This document shows positions 1 through 6,053 of a stretch of 6,301 nt of DNA, piece by piece. The translations under genes were made by a program, and so were the position numbers. Every line of letters starts with the position of its first letter. The stretch's first letter is position 1. The notes under the pieces are model-generated. The model saw only the letters and a program-made list of their open reading frames with translations, ran no database searches and was not told where the DNA came from. Source of the DNA: Clostridia bacterium (GTDB lineage Bacteria; Bacillota; Clostridia; Oscillospirales; CAG-272); NCBI GenBank assembly GCA_017518025.1, contig JAFWWR010000006.1:1-6301 (forward strand). Direction: 5' to 3'.

Positions 1-1131
1 GCCGCTCAGGTCGCCCTTGGTGAAGCCGAACTTGTTGTTCTCGTAGTCGTATGCGGCCTTGTCGCCGTAGTAGTGCAGAGGAGCGATAATGAAGCCCATG
101 TCGTAGATAGCGACTGCGTCGTACTCAGTCATATGAACGGTCATGGTGTAATCGCCGGTCCTCTCGATACCCTTGATGTTGGCGGCGGTCTCGCCGGTCA
201 CAACACCGGTCTCGTAATCGGAACCGAGAGCCTTGATGGTGAGCTGGAGACGGGTGGAGCCGGCAGACTCGGCAGCCTCAGCTTCTTCCTCGGTCGCATA
301 TTTTTCATTTGCAACGATAGCGTCCCAGTAATCCTTAGTGGTCACGCCTTCCTTCCAAACATCCTCATATCCCCACAGGAACATGCCGAGCTTGAGCTGG
401 AGAGCTTCGTCAGCGCGAACTTCTTCCGGAGAAGCGCCGATGGTATCCTGAGCGTAGTCGTCGACGTAGTTGGCAACAACGTAGTCAACGATTTCCTGAG
501 CGAGAGCCGCGCCGGATTCGTTCTTGTAGTAATCCCAGAACGCGTTGTACTGCTCTTCGGTGTAGTTGTCGTTCTCTTCGTAGCCCTTGTCGCCGGCAGC
601 GAAGATCGCGTTACCTCTGCTTTCCATACCGCTGCGGTACTCGGTCATACCGTCGATCGGCAGGGCGTAGAGAGTAGAGGATCCGTCATACGTCGGGTCA
701 CACATTACGTAGATACCGAAGATGACGTCGTCGATGGTGGCCTTTTCACCGTCGGAGAAGGTGATGTCGTCACGCATCTTGAGTTTGTAGTCAACGGAGC
801 CGTCGTCATTCTGGATGACTTCGACGTCGCCGAGGCCCTTATAGAGGTAGTCGGTGCCGTTGTAGCTGCGGGTCTCGCCTTCGATACCCTTCTCGACGAC
901 GGCGCCGCCGCGGTCGGAAGCGAGAAGATAGCCGTTGACCATCTCAACGACCTCTGCGTCATACGCAGTGGTGTAGAAGAAGGGGCTGAACTTCTGGTCA
1001 AACGCCGCGGTTGTGTAAACCAGGGTCCCTTCGGGAGTCACGTCGTTCTTCTTGCCGCCGTTGCAGGCAACAAGCGCGAACGCCATAACGATCACGAGGG
1101 CGAATGCAAGCATTTTTGTGAGTTTGCTCAT
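1..1131 (-). CDS. ABC transporter substrate-binding lipoprotein, SBP_bac_5 (oligopeptide/dipeptide) family, 3' end missing
   Basis: Extracytoplasmic solute-binding lipoprotein that would capture peptides or similar solutes and pass them to an ABC permease. The frame is open from an ATG at 1131 to the window edge, giving 377 codons; family members are usually 500-650 aa, so the C-terminal third or more lies outside. The N-terminus is a lipoprotein signal: MSKLTK, a hydrophobic run (residues 7-22) and the lipobox LVAC with lipidated Cys23, followed by a GGKKND linker. The mature start (LVYTTAAFDQKFSPFF, 37-52) and the segment DDITFSDGEKATIDDVIF (121-138) match the family's FxDGxxxTAxDV signature. 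A strongly acidic insert lies near 270-290 (EEEAEAAE at 281-288). A GGAGGA ribosome binding site (1141-1146) sits 9 bases before the ATG. The permease and ATPase genes are not in view and may lie beyond position 1. Peptide specificity is inferred from the family only. Confidence 0.9.
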   Translation of the reverse strand, partial: MSKLTKMLAFALVIVMAFALVACNGGKKNDVTPEGTLVYTTAAFDQKFSPFFYTTAYDAEVVEMVNGYLLASDRGGAVVEKGIEGETRSYNGTDYLYKGLGDVEVIQNDDGSVDYKLKMRDDITFSDGEKATIDDVIFGIYVMCDPTYDGSSTLYALPIDGMTEYRSGMESRGNAIFAAGDKGYEENDNYTEEQYNAFWDYYKNESGAALAQEIVDYVVANYVDDYAQDTIGASPEEVRADEALQLKLGMFLWGYEDVWKEGVTTKDYWDAIVANEKYATEEEAEAAESAGSTRLQLTIKALGSDYETGVVTGETAANIKGIERTGDYTMTVHMTEYDAVAIYDMGFIIAPLHYYGDKAAYDYENNKFGFTKGDLSG

Positions 1132-1155
1132 TTTGGGTTTTCCTCCTAAATAAAA

Positions 1156-1179
1156 TTTAATATTAAACGCAAAAAGCGT
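1156..1179. repeat. Palindromes in the leader of the binding-protein gene
   Basis: The 56-base AT-rich gap between the two left-hand genes contains a perfect 12-bp palindrome, TTTAATATTAAA (1156-1167). It is followed directly by a 4-bp hairpin, ACGC-AAAAA-GCGT (1167-1179). I found no convincing promoter here for the lipoprotein gene, so it may be transcribed from the promoter at 1819-1847. The palindrome could be an operator, but AT-rich palindromes also arise by chance. Confidence 0.3.
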
Positions 1180-1187
1180 ATAATAAC

Positions 1188-1751
1188 TCAGTCGGTCCCG
1201 TCTTTGTTCTCTTCCCCGACGGGGCGGGTGGAAAAGTTCTTCCTCACCGCGAACGCCGCGAGAGCGCAAAGCAGGAGCAGGACGGAAGACGCGCCCGGTA
1301 CGGCGTCCAGGGGAACGGCGGAGCGGAAGTTCATGATCATCGATACCGCGTAACCGATGAGAGACGCCGCCGAGAATACCAGAAACAGCACCGTCCGGAA
1401 CACCAGTCCGGCGGAAAGCCGGTCGGCGGTCCTGTGCTCGAGTGGGGGTTCCCTTCTCGAATCGAAGAGCGCAAGCTCGCTGATGAGAAACAGCGGAAGC
1501 GCGCAGAACGCGAACGGCAGAGAGAAGAAAAGCGTGCGCATGACCGAGGTTTTCGGGATAAGCGCCGAGATAAAAGCGATCCATCCGAGAACGGAGGAGT
1601 AAAGCAGGACCCTTCCGGATCTTGCCACAGTCTCCCGGTCACGATCGAAATCGAATTCCCCGCCCACGTAGCGGACCTTCGTCTTGATTTTCCCCTTTTC
1701 GGTGACGGAAGGCTCCAGTCGGTAATCCTTTACGTACTTGTTTCTCGACAT
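1188..1751 (-). CDS. Small four-helix integral membrane protein of unknown function
   Basis: 187-aa protein that I do not recognise beyond a resemblance to uncharacterised clostridial membrane proteins. It has a charged cytoplasmic-type N-terminus (MSRNKYVKDYRLEPS, then a lysine-rich stretch to about residue 45). Four likely membrane helices follow at about 46-65, 70-96, 114-140 and 152-169, then a short polar tail. No catalytic motif is visible. The frame stays open upstream to an ATG at 1847, but the promoter at 1819-1847 places the transcript start near 1812, downstream of that ATG. The ATG at 1751 has an AAAGGA ribosome binding site 5 bases away and is the chosen start. The stop is 56 bases before the lipoprotein gene, so co-transcription is possible. 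A role alongside the transporter is only inference from position. Confidence 0.75.
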   Translation of the reverse strand: MSRNKYVKDYRLEPSVTEKGKIKTKVRYVGGEFDFDRDRETVARSGRVLLYSSVLGWIAFISALIPKTSVMRTLFFSLPFAFCALPLFLISELALFDSRREPPLEHRTADRLSAGLVFRTVLFLVFSAASLIGYAVSMIMNFRSAVPLDAVPGASSVLLLLCALAAFAVRKNFSTRPVGEENKDGTD

Positions 1752-1775
1752 AGCCGTCCTTTCGTGCCGGCGGGC

Positions 1776-1791
1776 GGCGGGACAGCCCGCC
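1776..1791 (-). promoter_or_regulatory. GC hairpin in the 5' leader of the membrane protein gene
   Basis: GGCGGG and CCCGCC form a perfect 6-bp stem with a 4-base loop, inside the roughly 60-base leader between the predicted transcript start (about 1812) and the ATG at 1751. It lies just upstream of the ribosome binding site and has no U-run after it, so it is not a terminator. It may affect mRNA stability or translation. Confidence 0.4.
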
Positions 1792-1818
1792 CCGTTCCGG
1801 GGGAAATAAACTATTTGC

Positions 1819-1847
1819 ATTATATAACAAGGATAACACTTTGTCAA
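1819..1847 (-). promoter_or_regulatory. Perfect-consensus SigA/sigma-70 promoter
   Basis: On the minus strand TTGACA (1842-1847) and TATAAT (1819-1824) are separated by exactly 17 bases. Both hexamers match the consensus at every position, in an AT-rich stretch. Transcription would start near 1812 and read the membrane protein gene and possibly the lipoprotein gene. Its position inside the longest reading frame rules out the upstream ATG at 1847 as the start. Confidence 0.9.
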
Positions 1848-1880
1848 TAATTTTTTTCAAAACTGAGGGTTTTTCAGCAT

Positions 1881-1910
1881 AAAAAACGGGATTTTTTCCT
1901 AATTTTCCCG
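1881..1910 (-). terminator. Probable intrinsic terminator after the MMPL transporter gene
   Basis: Reading the minus strand, CGGGA and TCCCG (1906-1910 and 1887-1891) form a 5-bp stem with a 14-base A-rich loop. It is followed directly by six T (1886-1881). It lies about 60 bases past the transporter stop codon and before the next promoter. The stem is short and the loop large, so this may be a modest terminator. A second weak hairpin (CTGA/TCAG, 1863-1877) followed by TTTT lies just beyond. Confidence 0.5.
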
Positions 1911-1967
1911 CCCGGATGACCGGAGTTTCGAAAATAATGACGTAAAACTGCCCCCATTCGCCCTGTT

Positions 1968-4256
1968 TTATACGCCGGCGCCGCCTTTTTTGCCCCTTCT
2001 GAGAGTGGTTTTTTCGATCAGGGGGTCGGCGAGCAGGATGAGCTGCGGAAGCGCCGTCAGCACCAGGATCATCGAGATCAGCGCACCGCGCCCCACCGTG
2101 AGACCGATATGGCCCACGTAAACGTCGCTTACGCGGAACGCGATGAGCAGACCCGCCGCCGTCATGATGGCGCCGGAAGTGACCACCGTGGGGAAGCTGT
2201 CGCCCACCGCCTTCGCCATTGCCTCTTTTTTCGGCAAAGTTTCACGGCGGATCCTGAACCGGTTCATTATAACGATGGCGTAGTCGATCGTGGCGCCCAT
2301 CTGGATGGCGGACGTGATCATCACGGTGACGAAGGAGCTCCTGATCCCCGCGAGATAACTCAGCGAGAAATTGATCCAGACGGAACCCTGGATCACGAAA
2401 ACAAGGACGGCGGCGGCCACCGGACTGCGGAACGTGAACAGCAGTATCACGTAAACGAATACGATCGTCAGGACGGAAATGAGAACGGAATCGCTTTTGA
2501 ACGACTCGCGCAGATCGCGGGCGCTGGTAACGACGCCGGTGATGAGTACGTTCCCTTCCCCGTATTCCTCTCCGGCGAAGGCGCGGACCTTTGCGGCGAC
2601 GGCCTCCGCCTCCGGGCTTTCTCCGGGAAGATCCACGGTCAGAACGATCCTGTCGTGCTCCTCTCCCTTGAGCTGCTCCGCGCCTCGGGTCAGCGGTCCG
2701 CGGAAGGAGTCGAGCATCTCCGACTGCTCTTCGGTCAGGGATACGAGCCCCGCGTCCACCGCTTTGAAGAGCAGGAGCGCAAGGTCGATAAGCGGCGCCT
2801 CCTCCGCCGCGGACGGATCGCCCTTTCCGGCGGCGTACAGGTCGAACAGTCTTTGCACTTCTCCGGCGTCAACGCCGAGGAGTCCGGCGACTTCGTCCGG
2901 GGTGACCCGGTCGGTGAGGTTCATCCCCTCAAACTCCACTCCGGCGAGGCCGGAGACGTTTTTCACGTGATCGAGGGATGAGATCTCCCCGATCAGCTTC
3001 TTTTCCTTCTCATAGTCCCCTCCGGGAACGATCAGCGCCATCACGCTTCTGCTGCCGAAGGTCTCGTCGATCCTGTGCATATCCGCGCGGCGCCCGGAAG
3101 TGATGATTTCCGTTACGGAGGCGTCTGAAAAGGCGTATTCCGTCTTTCCGGAGAAGACCACCGCGAACGGAAGGATAACAGCGAAAATAATAAGGAACAC
3201 GGGGACCTTCCGGGTGAGGAACCTGCCCCACCTTTCCATATCCGGGACAAGGGAGCGGTGGGTGGTACGGACGATGAGCCGGCTGAAGGTAAGCATAAGG
3301 CAAGGCATCAGCAGGAATACGGTCAGCATACTGCAGACGATGCTCTTTGCGAGAACGACTCCGAGATCGTACCCCAGACGGAACTGCATCAGCGTCAGAG
3401 CCGCAAGGCCGGAGACGGTGGTGAGAGACGAGGAGGCGATCTCCACGATGGACCGCGCCAGCGCGGAGACGGCGGCGCCCTTCGGGTCCTCCCCGTCCCC
3501 GAGCTCGTTCCGGAACCGGTGAGCGAAGATTATGGCGTAGTCGATAGCCAGCGCAAGCTGCAAAATGAGCGAGACGGAATCGGTGATCGACGTTATCTCG
3601 CCGAACAGGAAATTCGTGCCCTTGTTGAGCAGCGCCGCGACTGCAAATACAATTGCATAAATCGGAATCTCAAAGTAGCTTCGCGAGGTGAACAGAAGGA
3701 CCGCGAGGATGACGGCGGCAGAGAACGCGAAGACCACGAGCATCTCCCGCGCGAGCTGGTCGGAATAGCCGGAGGTAAGATCACCGTTGAGGAAATGATC
3801 CCGCTCCCCGGCAAGTTTTGCCACGTTCTGCCACGCCTCCGGCACGCCGGGATCGCTATCCTTCAGGTCGAAGGAAACGCCGTAGAGAGCGGCGCCGTCC
3901 CTGTAGTGGGACTCGGTCAGGTCAAAGGCCACGTCCGTCACGTGTGGGGCGCGTCCGATCTCAGCGGCAAGTGTAGAAGCTTCCTCGGGAGAGACTCCCG
4001 TCACCATCATTTCGACAGATGCATAAGTTTCGAATTCCTTCTCCATCACGAGGATCCCGCGGCGCGTTTCCGTAGTGTCGGGAAGGAGGCGCGTGATATC
4101 GCCGTTTACCCGGACTTTTCCGAGGGAGAGGGCGCAGAAAACGCACGCCGCGACGAACAGCAGGAAAATGACGAGCCGCCATCTCACGATGAGCGACGCG
4201 ATCTTCCGGATCGCCCCGGGGGTATTATTCGTTTTGTTGTCCGTCGACGTGACCAT
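1968..4256 (-). CDS. MMPL/RND-family transporter
   Basis: 762-aa membrane exporter of the resistance-nodulation-division superfamily, MMPL branch. These proton-driven pumps move lipids, antibiotics or other hydrophobic compounds out of the membrane; the substrate cannot be read from sequence. The protein is complete and of usual length, with two homologous halves. Helix 1 is at about 28-46, then an extracytoplasmic domain (about 47-170) opening with DITRLLPDTTETRRG, then six helices between 172 and 369. A second extracytoplasmic domain (about 375-587) is followed by five helices from 588 to 743. Both halves carry the Asp-Tyr pair of the MMPL proton-relay helix: LALAIDYAIIF (D239, Y240) and GATIDYAIVI (D658, Y659). 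The C-terminal tail is basic. ATG 4256 is chosen because AGGAGG (4263-4268) lies 6 bases upstream and the promoter at 4287-4315 starts transcription near 4280, downstream of the alternative ATG at 4340. It is divergent from the ZIP transporter gene. Confidence 0.92.
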   Translation of the reverse strand: MVTSTDNKTNNTPGAIRKIASLIVRWRLVIFLLFVAACVFCALSLGKVRVNGDITRLLPDTTETRRGILVMEKEFETYASVEMMVTGVSPEEASTLAAEIGRAPHVTDVAFDLTESHYRDGAALYGVSFDLKDSDPGVPEAWQNVAKLAGERDHFLNGDLTSGYSDQLAREMLVVFAFSAAVILAVLLFTSRSYFEIPIYAIVFAVAALLNKGTNFLFGEITSITDSVSLILQLALAIDYAIIFAHRFRNELGDGEDPKGAAVSALARSIVEIASSSLTTVSGLAALTLMQFRLGYDLGVVLAKSIVCSMLTVFLLMPCLMLTFSRLIVRTTHRSLVPDMERWGRFLTRKVPVFLIIFAVILPFAVVFSGKTEYAFSDASVTEIITSGRRADMHRIDETFGSRSVMALIVPGGDYEKEKKLIGEISSLDHVKNVSGLAGVEFEGMNLTDRVTPDEVAGLLGVDAGEVQRLFDLYAAGKGDPSAAEEAPLIDLALLLFKAVDAGLVSLTEEQSEMLDSFRGPLTRGAEQLKGEEHDRIVLTVDLPGESPEAEAVAAKVRAFAGEEYGEGNVLITGVVTSARDLRESFKSDSVLISVLTIVFVYVILLFTFRSPVAAAVLVFVIQGSVWINFSLSYLAGIRSSFVTVMITSAIQMGATIDYAIVIMNRFRIRRETLPKKEAMAKAVGDSFPTVVTSGAIMTAAGLLIAFRVSDVYVGHIGLTVGRGALISMILVLTALPQLILLADPLIEKTTLRRGKKGGAGV

Positions 4257-4286
4257 ACCGCGCCTCCTCAAATTTTCATACGCAAT

Positions 4287-4315
4287 ATTATACGGGATTG
4301 TCGCGTCAAAGTCAA
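4287..4315 (-). promoter_or_regulatory. SigA-type promoter of the MMPL transporter gene
   Basis: On the minus strand TTGACT (4310-4315) and TATAAT (4287-4292) are 17 bases apart, one mismatch from full consensus. The predicted transcript start near 4280 gives a short leader of about 24 bases that includes the AGGAGG site. Confidence 0.85.
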
Positions 4316-4347
4316 CCGATTTTCCGCCGTTTCGGGACAAAAATCGG
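4316..4347. promoter_or_regulatory. Inverted repeat between divergent promoters, candidate operator
   Basis: CCGATTTT (4316-4323) and AAAATCGG (4340-4347) are perfect 8-bp inverted copies separated by 16 bases. The element touches the -35 box of the MMPL promoter and ends 10 bases before the -35 box of the ZIP promoter. A dimeric regulator bound here could control both genes. No known metal-regulator box was recognised, so the regulator is unknown. Confidence 0.4.
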
Positions 4348-4357
4348 GTCGAAACAC

Positions 4358-4386
4358 TTGAAAAAAACGTATACCGGTGGTAGAAT
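4358..4386 (+). promoter_or_regulatory. SigA-type promoter of the ZIP transporter gene
   Basis: TTGAAA (4358-4363) and TAGAAT (4381-4386) are 17 bases apart, each one mismatch from consensus. Transcription would start near 4393. The 49-base leader contains a perfect 10-bp palindrome CGCCCGGGCG (4392-4401) and an overlapping 5-bp hairpin GGCGC-CGCA-GCGCC (4398-4411), which is followed 10 bases later by a T-run (4422-4427). It is not a convincing terminator. Confidence 0.75.
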
Positions 4387-4441
4387 AAAATCGCCCGGGC
4401 GCCGCAGCGCCGTCCGGTACGTTTTTTACGAGGTTTTCGAT

Positions 4442-5221
4442 ATGATAAAAACTTTGATCGGTCTGCTGATCCCCTTCGTCGGCACCGCCGCAGGCGCAGC
4501 GTGCGTCTTCTTTATGAGGAAGGAACTGAGTCTCAACGTTCAGCGCGCGCTGACCGGGTTTGCCGCGGGCGTCATGACCGCCGCGGCGATCTGGAGTCTT
4601 ATAATCCCCTCCATGGAGCAGTCCCGCCATCTGGGGAAGTTGGCGTTTCTGCCGGCGTTCATCGGGTTCTGGTTCGGAATCCTGTTCCTTCTGGTCCTCG
4701 ATAAAGTCACGCCTCACCTGCACCGGAACGCGGGGCAGCCGGAGGGTCCGAAAAGGGGATTCTCGAAGAACACCATGATGGTCCTTGCGGTGACTCTTCA
4801 CAACATCCCGGAAGGAATGACCATCGGCGTGGTCTACGCCGGGTTCCTGACCAAGTCGCCGGAGATCACCCTGGGCGGCGCGGTGGCGCTCTCCATCGGT
4901 ATCGCCCTGCAGAACTTCCCCGAGGGCGCGATCATCTCCATGCCGCTCCACGCCGAGGGCGTGAGCCGTAAAAAGTCCTTCGGCTACGGAGTCCTCTCCG
5001 GGGTGGTGGAGCCCGTCTTCGGCGCGCTGACTGCCGCGTTCGCGTGGCTCGTCGTGCCCGCCATGCCGTATCTGCTGGCGTTCGCCGCGGGAGCCATGTT
5101 CTACGTGGTGGTGGAGGAACTGATCCCCGAGATATCCGTGGGAGAGCACTCCAACGTGGGAGTCCTTCTCTTCTCCGCCGGATTCACCGTGATGATGGCG
5201 CTGGACGTGGCGCTGGGCTGA
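4442..5221 (+). CDS. ZIP-family divalent metal transporter, GufA-like
   Basis: 259-aa inner-membrane transporter of the ZIP family, which moves Zn2+, Fe2+, Mn2+ or similar ions into the cytoplasm. About eight membrane helices are visible, with a short charged loop (about 88-108, including PHLHRN) between the third and fourth. The metal-site signatures are intact: HNIPEG in helix 4 (H120, N121, E124) and QNFPEG in helix 5 (Q157, N158, E161). A helix-6 glutamate follows (E190 in VVEPVFG), then an EE pair (E225, E226). The QNFPEG form in helix 5, rather than a second HNxPEG, together with EP in the next helix points to the GufA subgroup rather than ZupT. ATG 4442 is chosen because it begins the first helix, has a GAGG site 8 bases upstream and lies downstream of the promoter; the frame is open back to 4298, before the predicted transcript start. 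Metal specificity is not readable. Confidence 0.93.
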   Translation: MIKTLIGLLIPFVGTAAGAACVFFMRKELSLNVQRALTGFAAGVMTAAAIWSLIIPSMEQSRHLGKLAFLPAFIGFWFGILFLLVLDKVTPHLHRNAGQPEGPKRGFSKNTMMVLAVTLHNIPEGMTIGVVYAGFLTKSPEITLGGAVALSIGIALQNFPEGAIISMPLHAEGVSRKKSFGYGVLSGVVEPVFGALTAAFAWLVVPAMPYLLAFAAGAMFYVVVEELIPEISVGEHSNVGVLLFSAGFTVMMALDVALG

Positions 5222-5243
5222 TATTTATACAAAATACTGCATA

Positions 5244-5272
5244 TTGACAAACGCGCTAAACTGTTGTATCAT
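5244..5272 (+). promoter_or_regulatory. SigA-type promoter of the 177-aa protein gene
   Basis: TTGACA (5244-5249) and TATCAT (5267-5272) are separated by 17 bases; the -35 box is perfect and the -10 box has one mismatch. Transcription would start near 5279. I see no terminator between the ZIP gene stop and this promoter, so some ZIP transcripts may read through. Confidence 0.8.
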
Positions 5273-5281
5273 AAAAAAAGA

Positions 5282-5307
5282 GGCGAACGGCACTTTTGAC
5301 CGTCGCC
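5282..5307 (+). promoter_or_regulatory. Stem-loop at the 5' end of the leader
   Basis: GGCGAACGG (5282-5290) pairs with CCGTCGCC (5300-5307) to give an 8-bp stem with one bulged A and a 9-base loop. It begins about 3 bases after the predicted transcript start and ends 5 bases before the ribosome binding site. A 5'-terminal stem-loop of this kind often stabilises mRNA or tunes translation. No known riboswitch class was recognised. Confidence 0.5.
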
Positions 5308-5326
5308 GTGAAAAGGAGGAAAAGTC

Positions 5327-5860
5327 ATGGGATTTCTTTCCAGACTTCTCGGTAGGAGCGTTGAACGCGCCACCGAAAACGTGATCCGCGACGCCGTGAA
5401 CAACCTTGCGTCCAACGCGGCACACAACGCAAACACTCCCGCGCAGAACACGAATATTCCCGAGCCGGTGCAAAACGCCGTACAGAACGACGTCCCGGAG
5501 CCGGTCGCATCGCCCTCCGGTCTCTCCTGGGGCGAGGTGATGCCCGCCGAGGAAAATCAGTTCAACTCCGGTCTTCCCTATTATCAGTATTTTGACAAAA
5601 TCCTCCGGGAGGGGTTCCCGGGATACCAGATCAGCGGCGAATCCGTCAGGGGCGGCAACAGCGCGGTCTTCACGTTTAGTAAGGGCGGCAGATGCGCTCT
5701 CATCGTGGAGATACTGAACCGCAAGAGTTCCGCGCAGAAGCTCCGCCGCACCTGCCGCGAGCAGGGAACGCCTTACCTCCGCTTTTATCACGACTACCAC
5801 GGCTGGTGGAACACCAAGTCCTACGTCCTGGGCAGAGTCAGGGGAGCCCTCGGCGAATAA
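5327..5860 (+). CDS. Protein of unknown function with N-terminal amphipathic helix, flexible linker and C-terminal alpha/beta domain
   Basis: 177-aa protein not assigned to a named family. Residues 1-32 (MGFLSRLLGRSVERATENVI and onward) would form an amphipathic helix that could lie on a membrane or mediate assembly. Residues 33-66 are a low-complexity Asn/Pro/Gln/Ala linker with PEPV at 45-48 and 57-60. Residues 85-175 look like one folded domain: a helix (YYQYFDKILREGFPGY), a strand (AVFTFSKGG), a second strand ALIVEIL (124-130) and a helix rich in Arg/Lys (about 133-146). It ends in TPYLRFYHDY (148-157) and a C-terminal helix. The order VEIL, K/R helix, TPYLRF recalls DUF2726/PD-(D/E)XK-like folds, with E128 and K133 as possible remnants, but this is weak. 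AAGGAGG (5313-5319) lies 7 bases before the ATG. The next gene is a putative reverse transcriptase, with a structured element between them. Confidence 0.8.
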   Translation: MGFLSRLLGRSVERATENVIRDAVNNLASNAAHNANTPAQNTNIPEPVQNAVQNDVPEPVASPSGLSWGEVMPAEENQFNSGLPYYQYFDKILREGFPGYQISGESVRGGNSAVFTFSKGGRCALIVEILNRKSSAQKLRRTCREQGTPYLRFYHDYHGWWNTKSYVLGRVRGALGE

Positions 5861-5877
5861 GAGGAACAAAAACAGAC

Positions 5878-6021
5878 AAAAAAAGCAGAAAGAGAATGCC
5901 CGGCGCCTGCGGCGGGCCCGGCACGGATCACAAGCTACGGCTTCGCAGGCAGTCGATCCGTGTACGGCCCGGTACAGCCCGGAATTTTCCGGGATTTAAT
6001 GTTTTCTCTTCCTGCTTTTTT
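5878..6021 (+). ncRNA. Candidate structured RNA with complementary ends, upstream of a putative reverse transcriptase
   Basis: The gap between the 177-aa gene and the next gene folds on paper into a closed structure. The ends 5879-5896 and 6004-6021 form an 18-position helix with 17 pairs: six A-U, then GCAG/CTGC, one A-C mismatch, then AAGAGAA/TTCTCTT. Inside are GCCCG/CGGGC (5898-5902 with 5913-5917) and the perfect 8-bp stem CACGGATC/GATCCGTG (5922-5929 with 5955-5962). That stem holds an inner AAGC-TACG-GCTT hairpin (5932-5943) with a UNCG-type tetraloop. There is also CCCGGA/TCCGGG (5978-5983 with 5988-5993). GGCCCG (5966-5971) can pair with CGGGCC (5913-5918), either extending the central stem or as a pseudoknot. 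The hexamer GCCCGG occurs four times. No own promoter is evident upstream. Other readings: a multi-branched terminator or attenuator ending at the T-run 6016-6021, or a small inverted-repeat element. Confidence 0.5.
5978..5993 (+). terminator. GC hairpin, possible weak terminator of the 177-aa protein gene
   Basis: CCCGGA and TCCGGG form a perfect 6-bp stem with a 4-base ATTT loop, followed by the broken T-rich stretch ATTTAATGTTTTCTCTT. It could end transcription of the upstream gene, but the T-tract is interrupted. It is equally well explained as one arm of the larger structure at 5878-6021. Confidence 0.3.
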
Positions 6022-6053
6022 GTATTTTAATTCGTTTTGCGGGTGGTGAGACC

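Noticed and set aside
73..1149. 358-codon open frame on the plus strand
   Set aside because: It is antisense to the lipoprotein gene, whose signal peptide, lipobox, family motif and ribosome binding site are clear. The plus-frame protein is rich in Val/Gly/Asp with no recognisable domain.
2109..4361. Long plus-strand open frames opposite the MMPL transporter gene
   Set aside because: Their translations are highly charged low-complexity sequences typical of antisense frames in GC-rich DNA, while the minus-strand frame gives a full 12-helix transporter.
4398..4427. Terminator or attenuator in the ZIP leader
   Set aside because: The 5-bp hairpin is separated from the T-run by 10 bases, which is not the arrangement of an intrinsic terminator.
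4268..5149. 293-codon minus-strand open frame over the ZIP gene
   Set aside because: It is antisense to intact ZIP metal-site motifs, and its translation is rich in His, Arg and Asp with no family resemblance.
5225..5869. 214-codon minus-strand open frame over the 177-aa gene
   Set aside because: The plus-strand gene has a promoter, leader and ideal ribosome binding site. The minus frame has no ribosome binding site of similar quality and reads as an antisense shadow.
5878..6021. MITE or other small transposable element with terminal inverted repeats
   Set aside because: The complementary ends would fit, but no target-site duplication is visible at the flanks and there is no second copy in the window. 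It is kept only as an alternative to a structured RNA.
5878..6021. Canonical retron msr-msd
   Set aside because: A branching guanosine in an AGC context right after the 5' arm is missing, and the long stem is not placed at the 3' end. I therefore claim only a retron-like layout.
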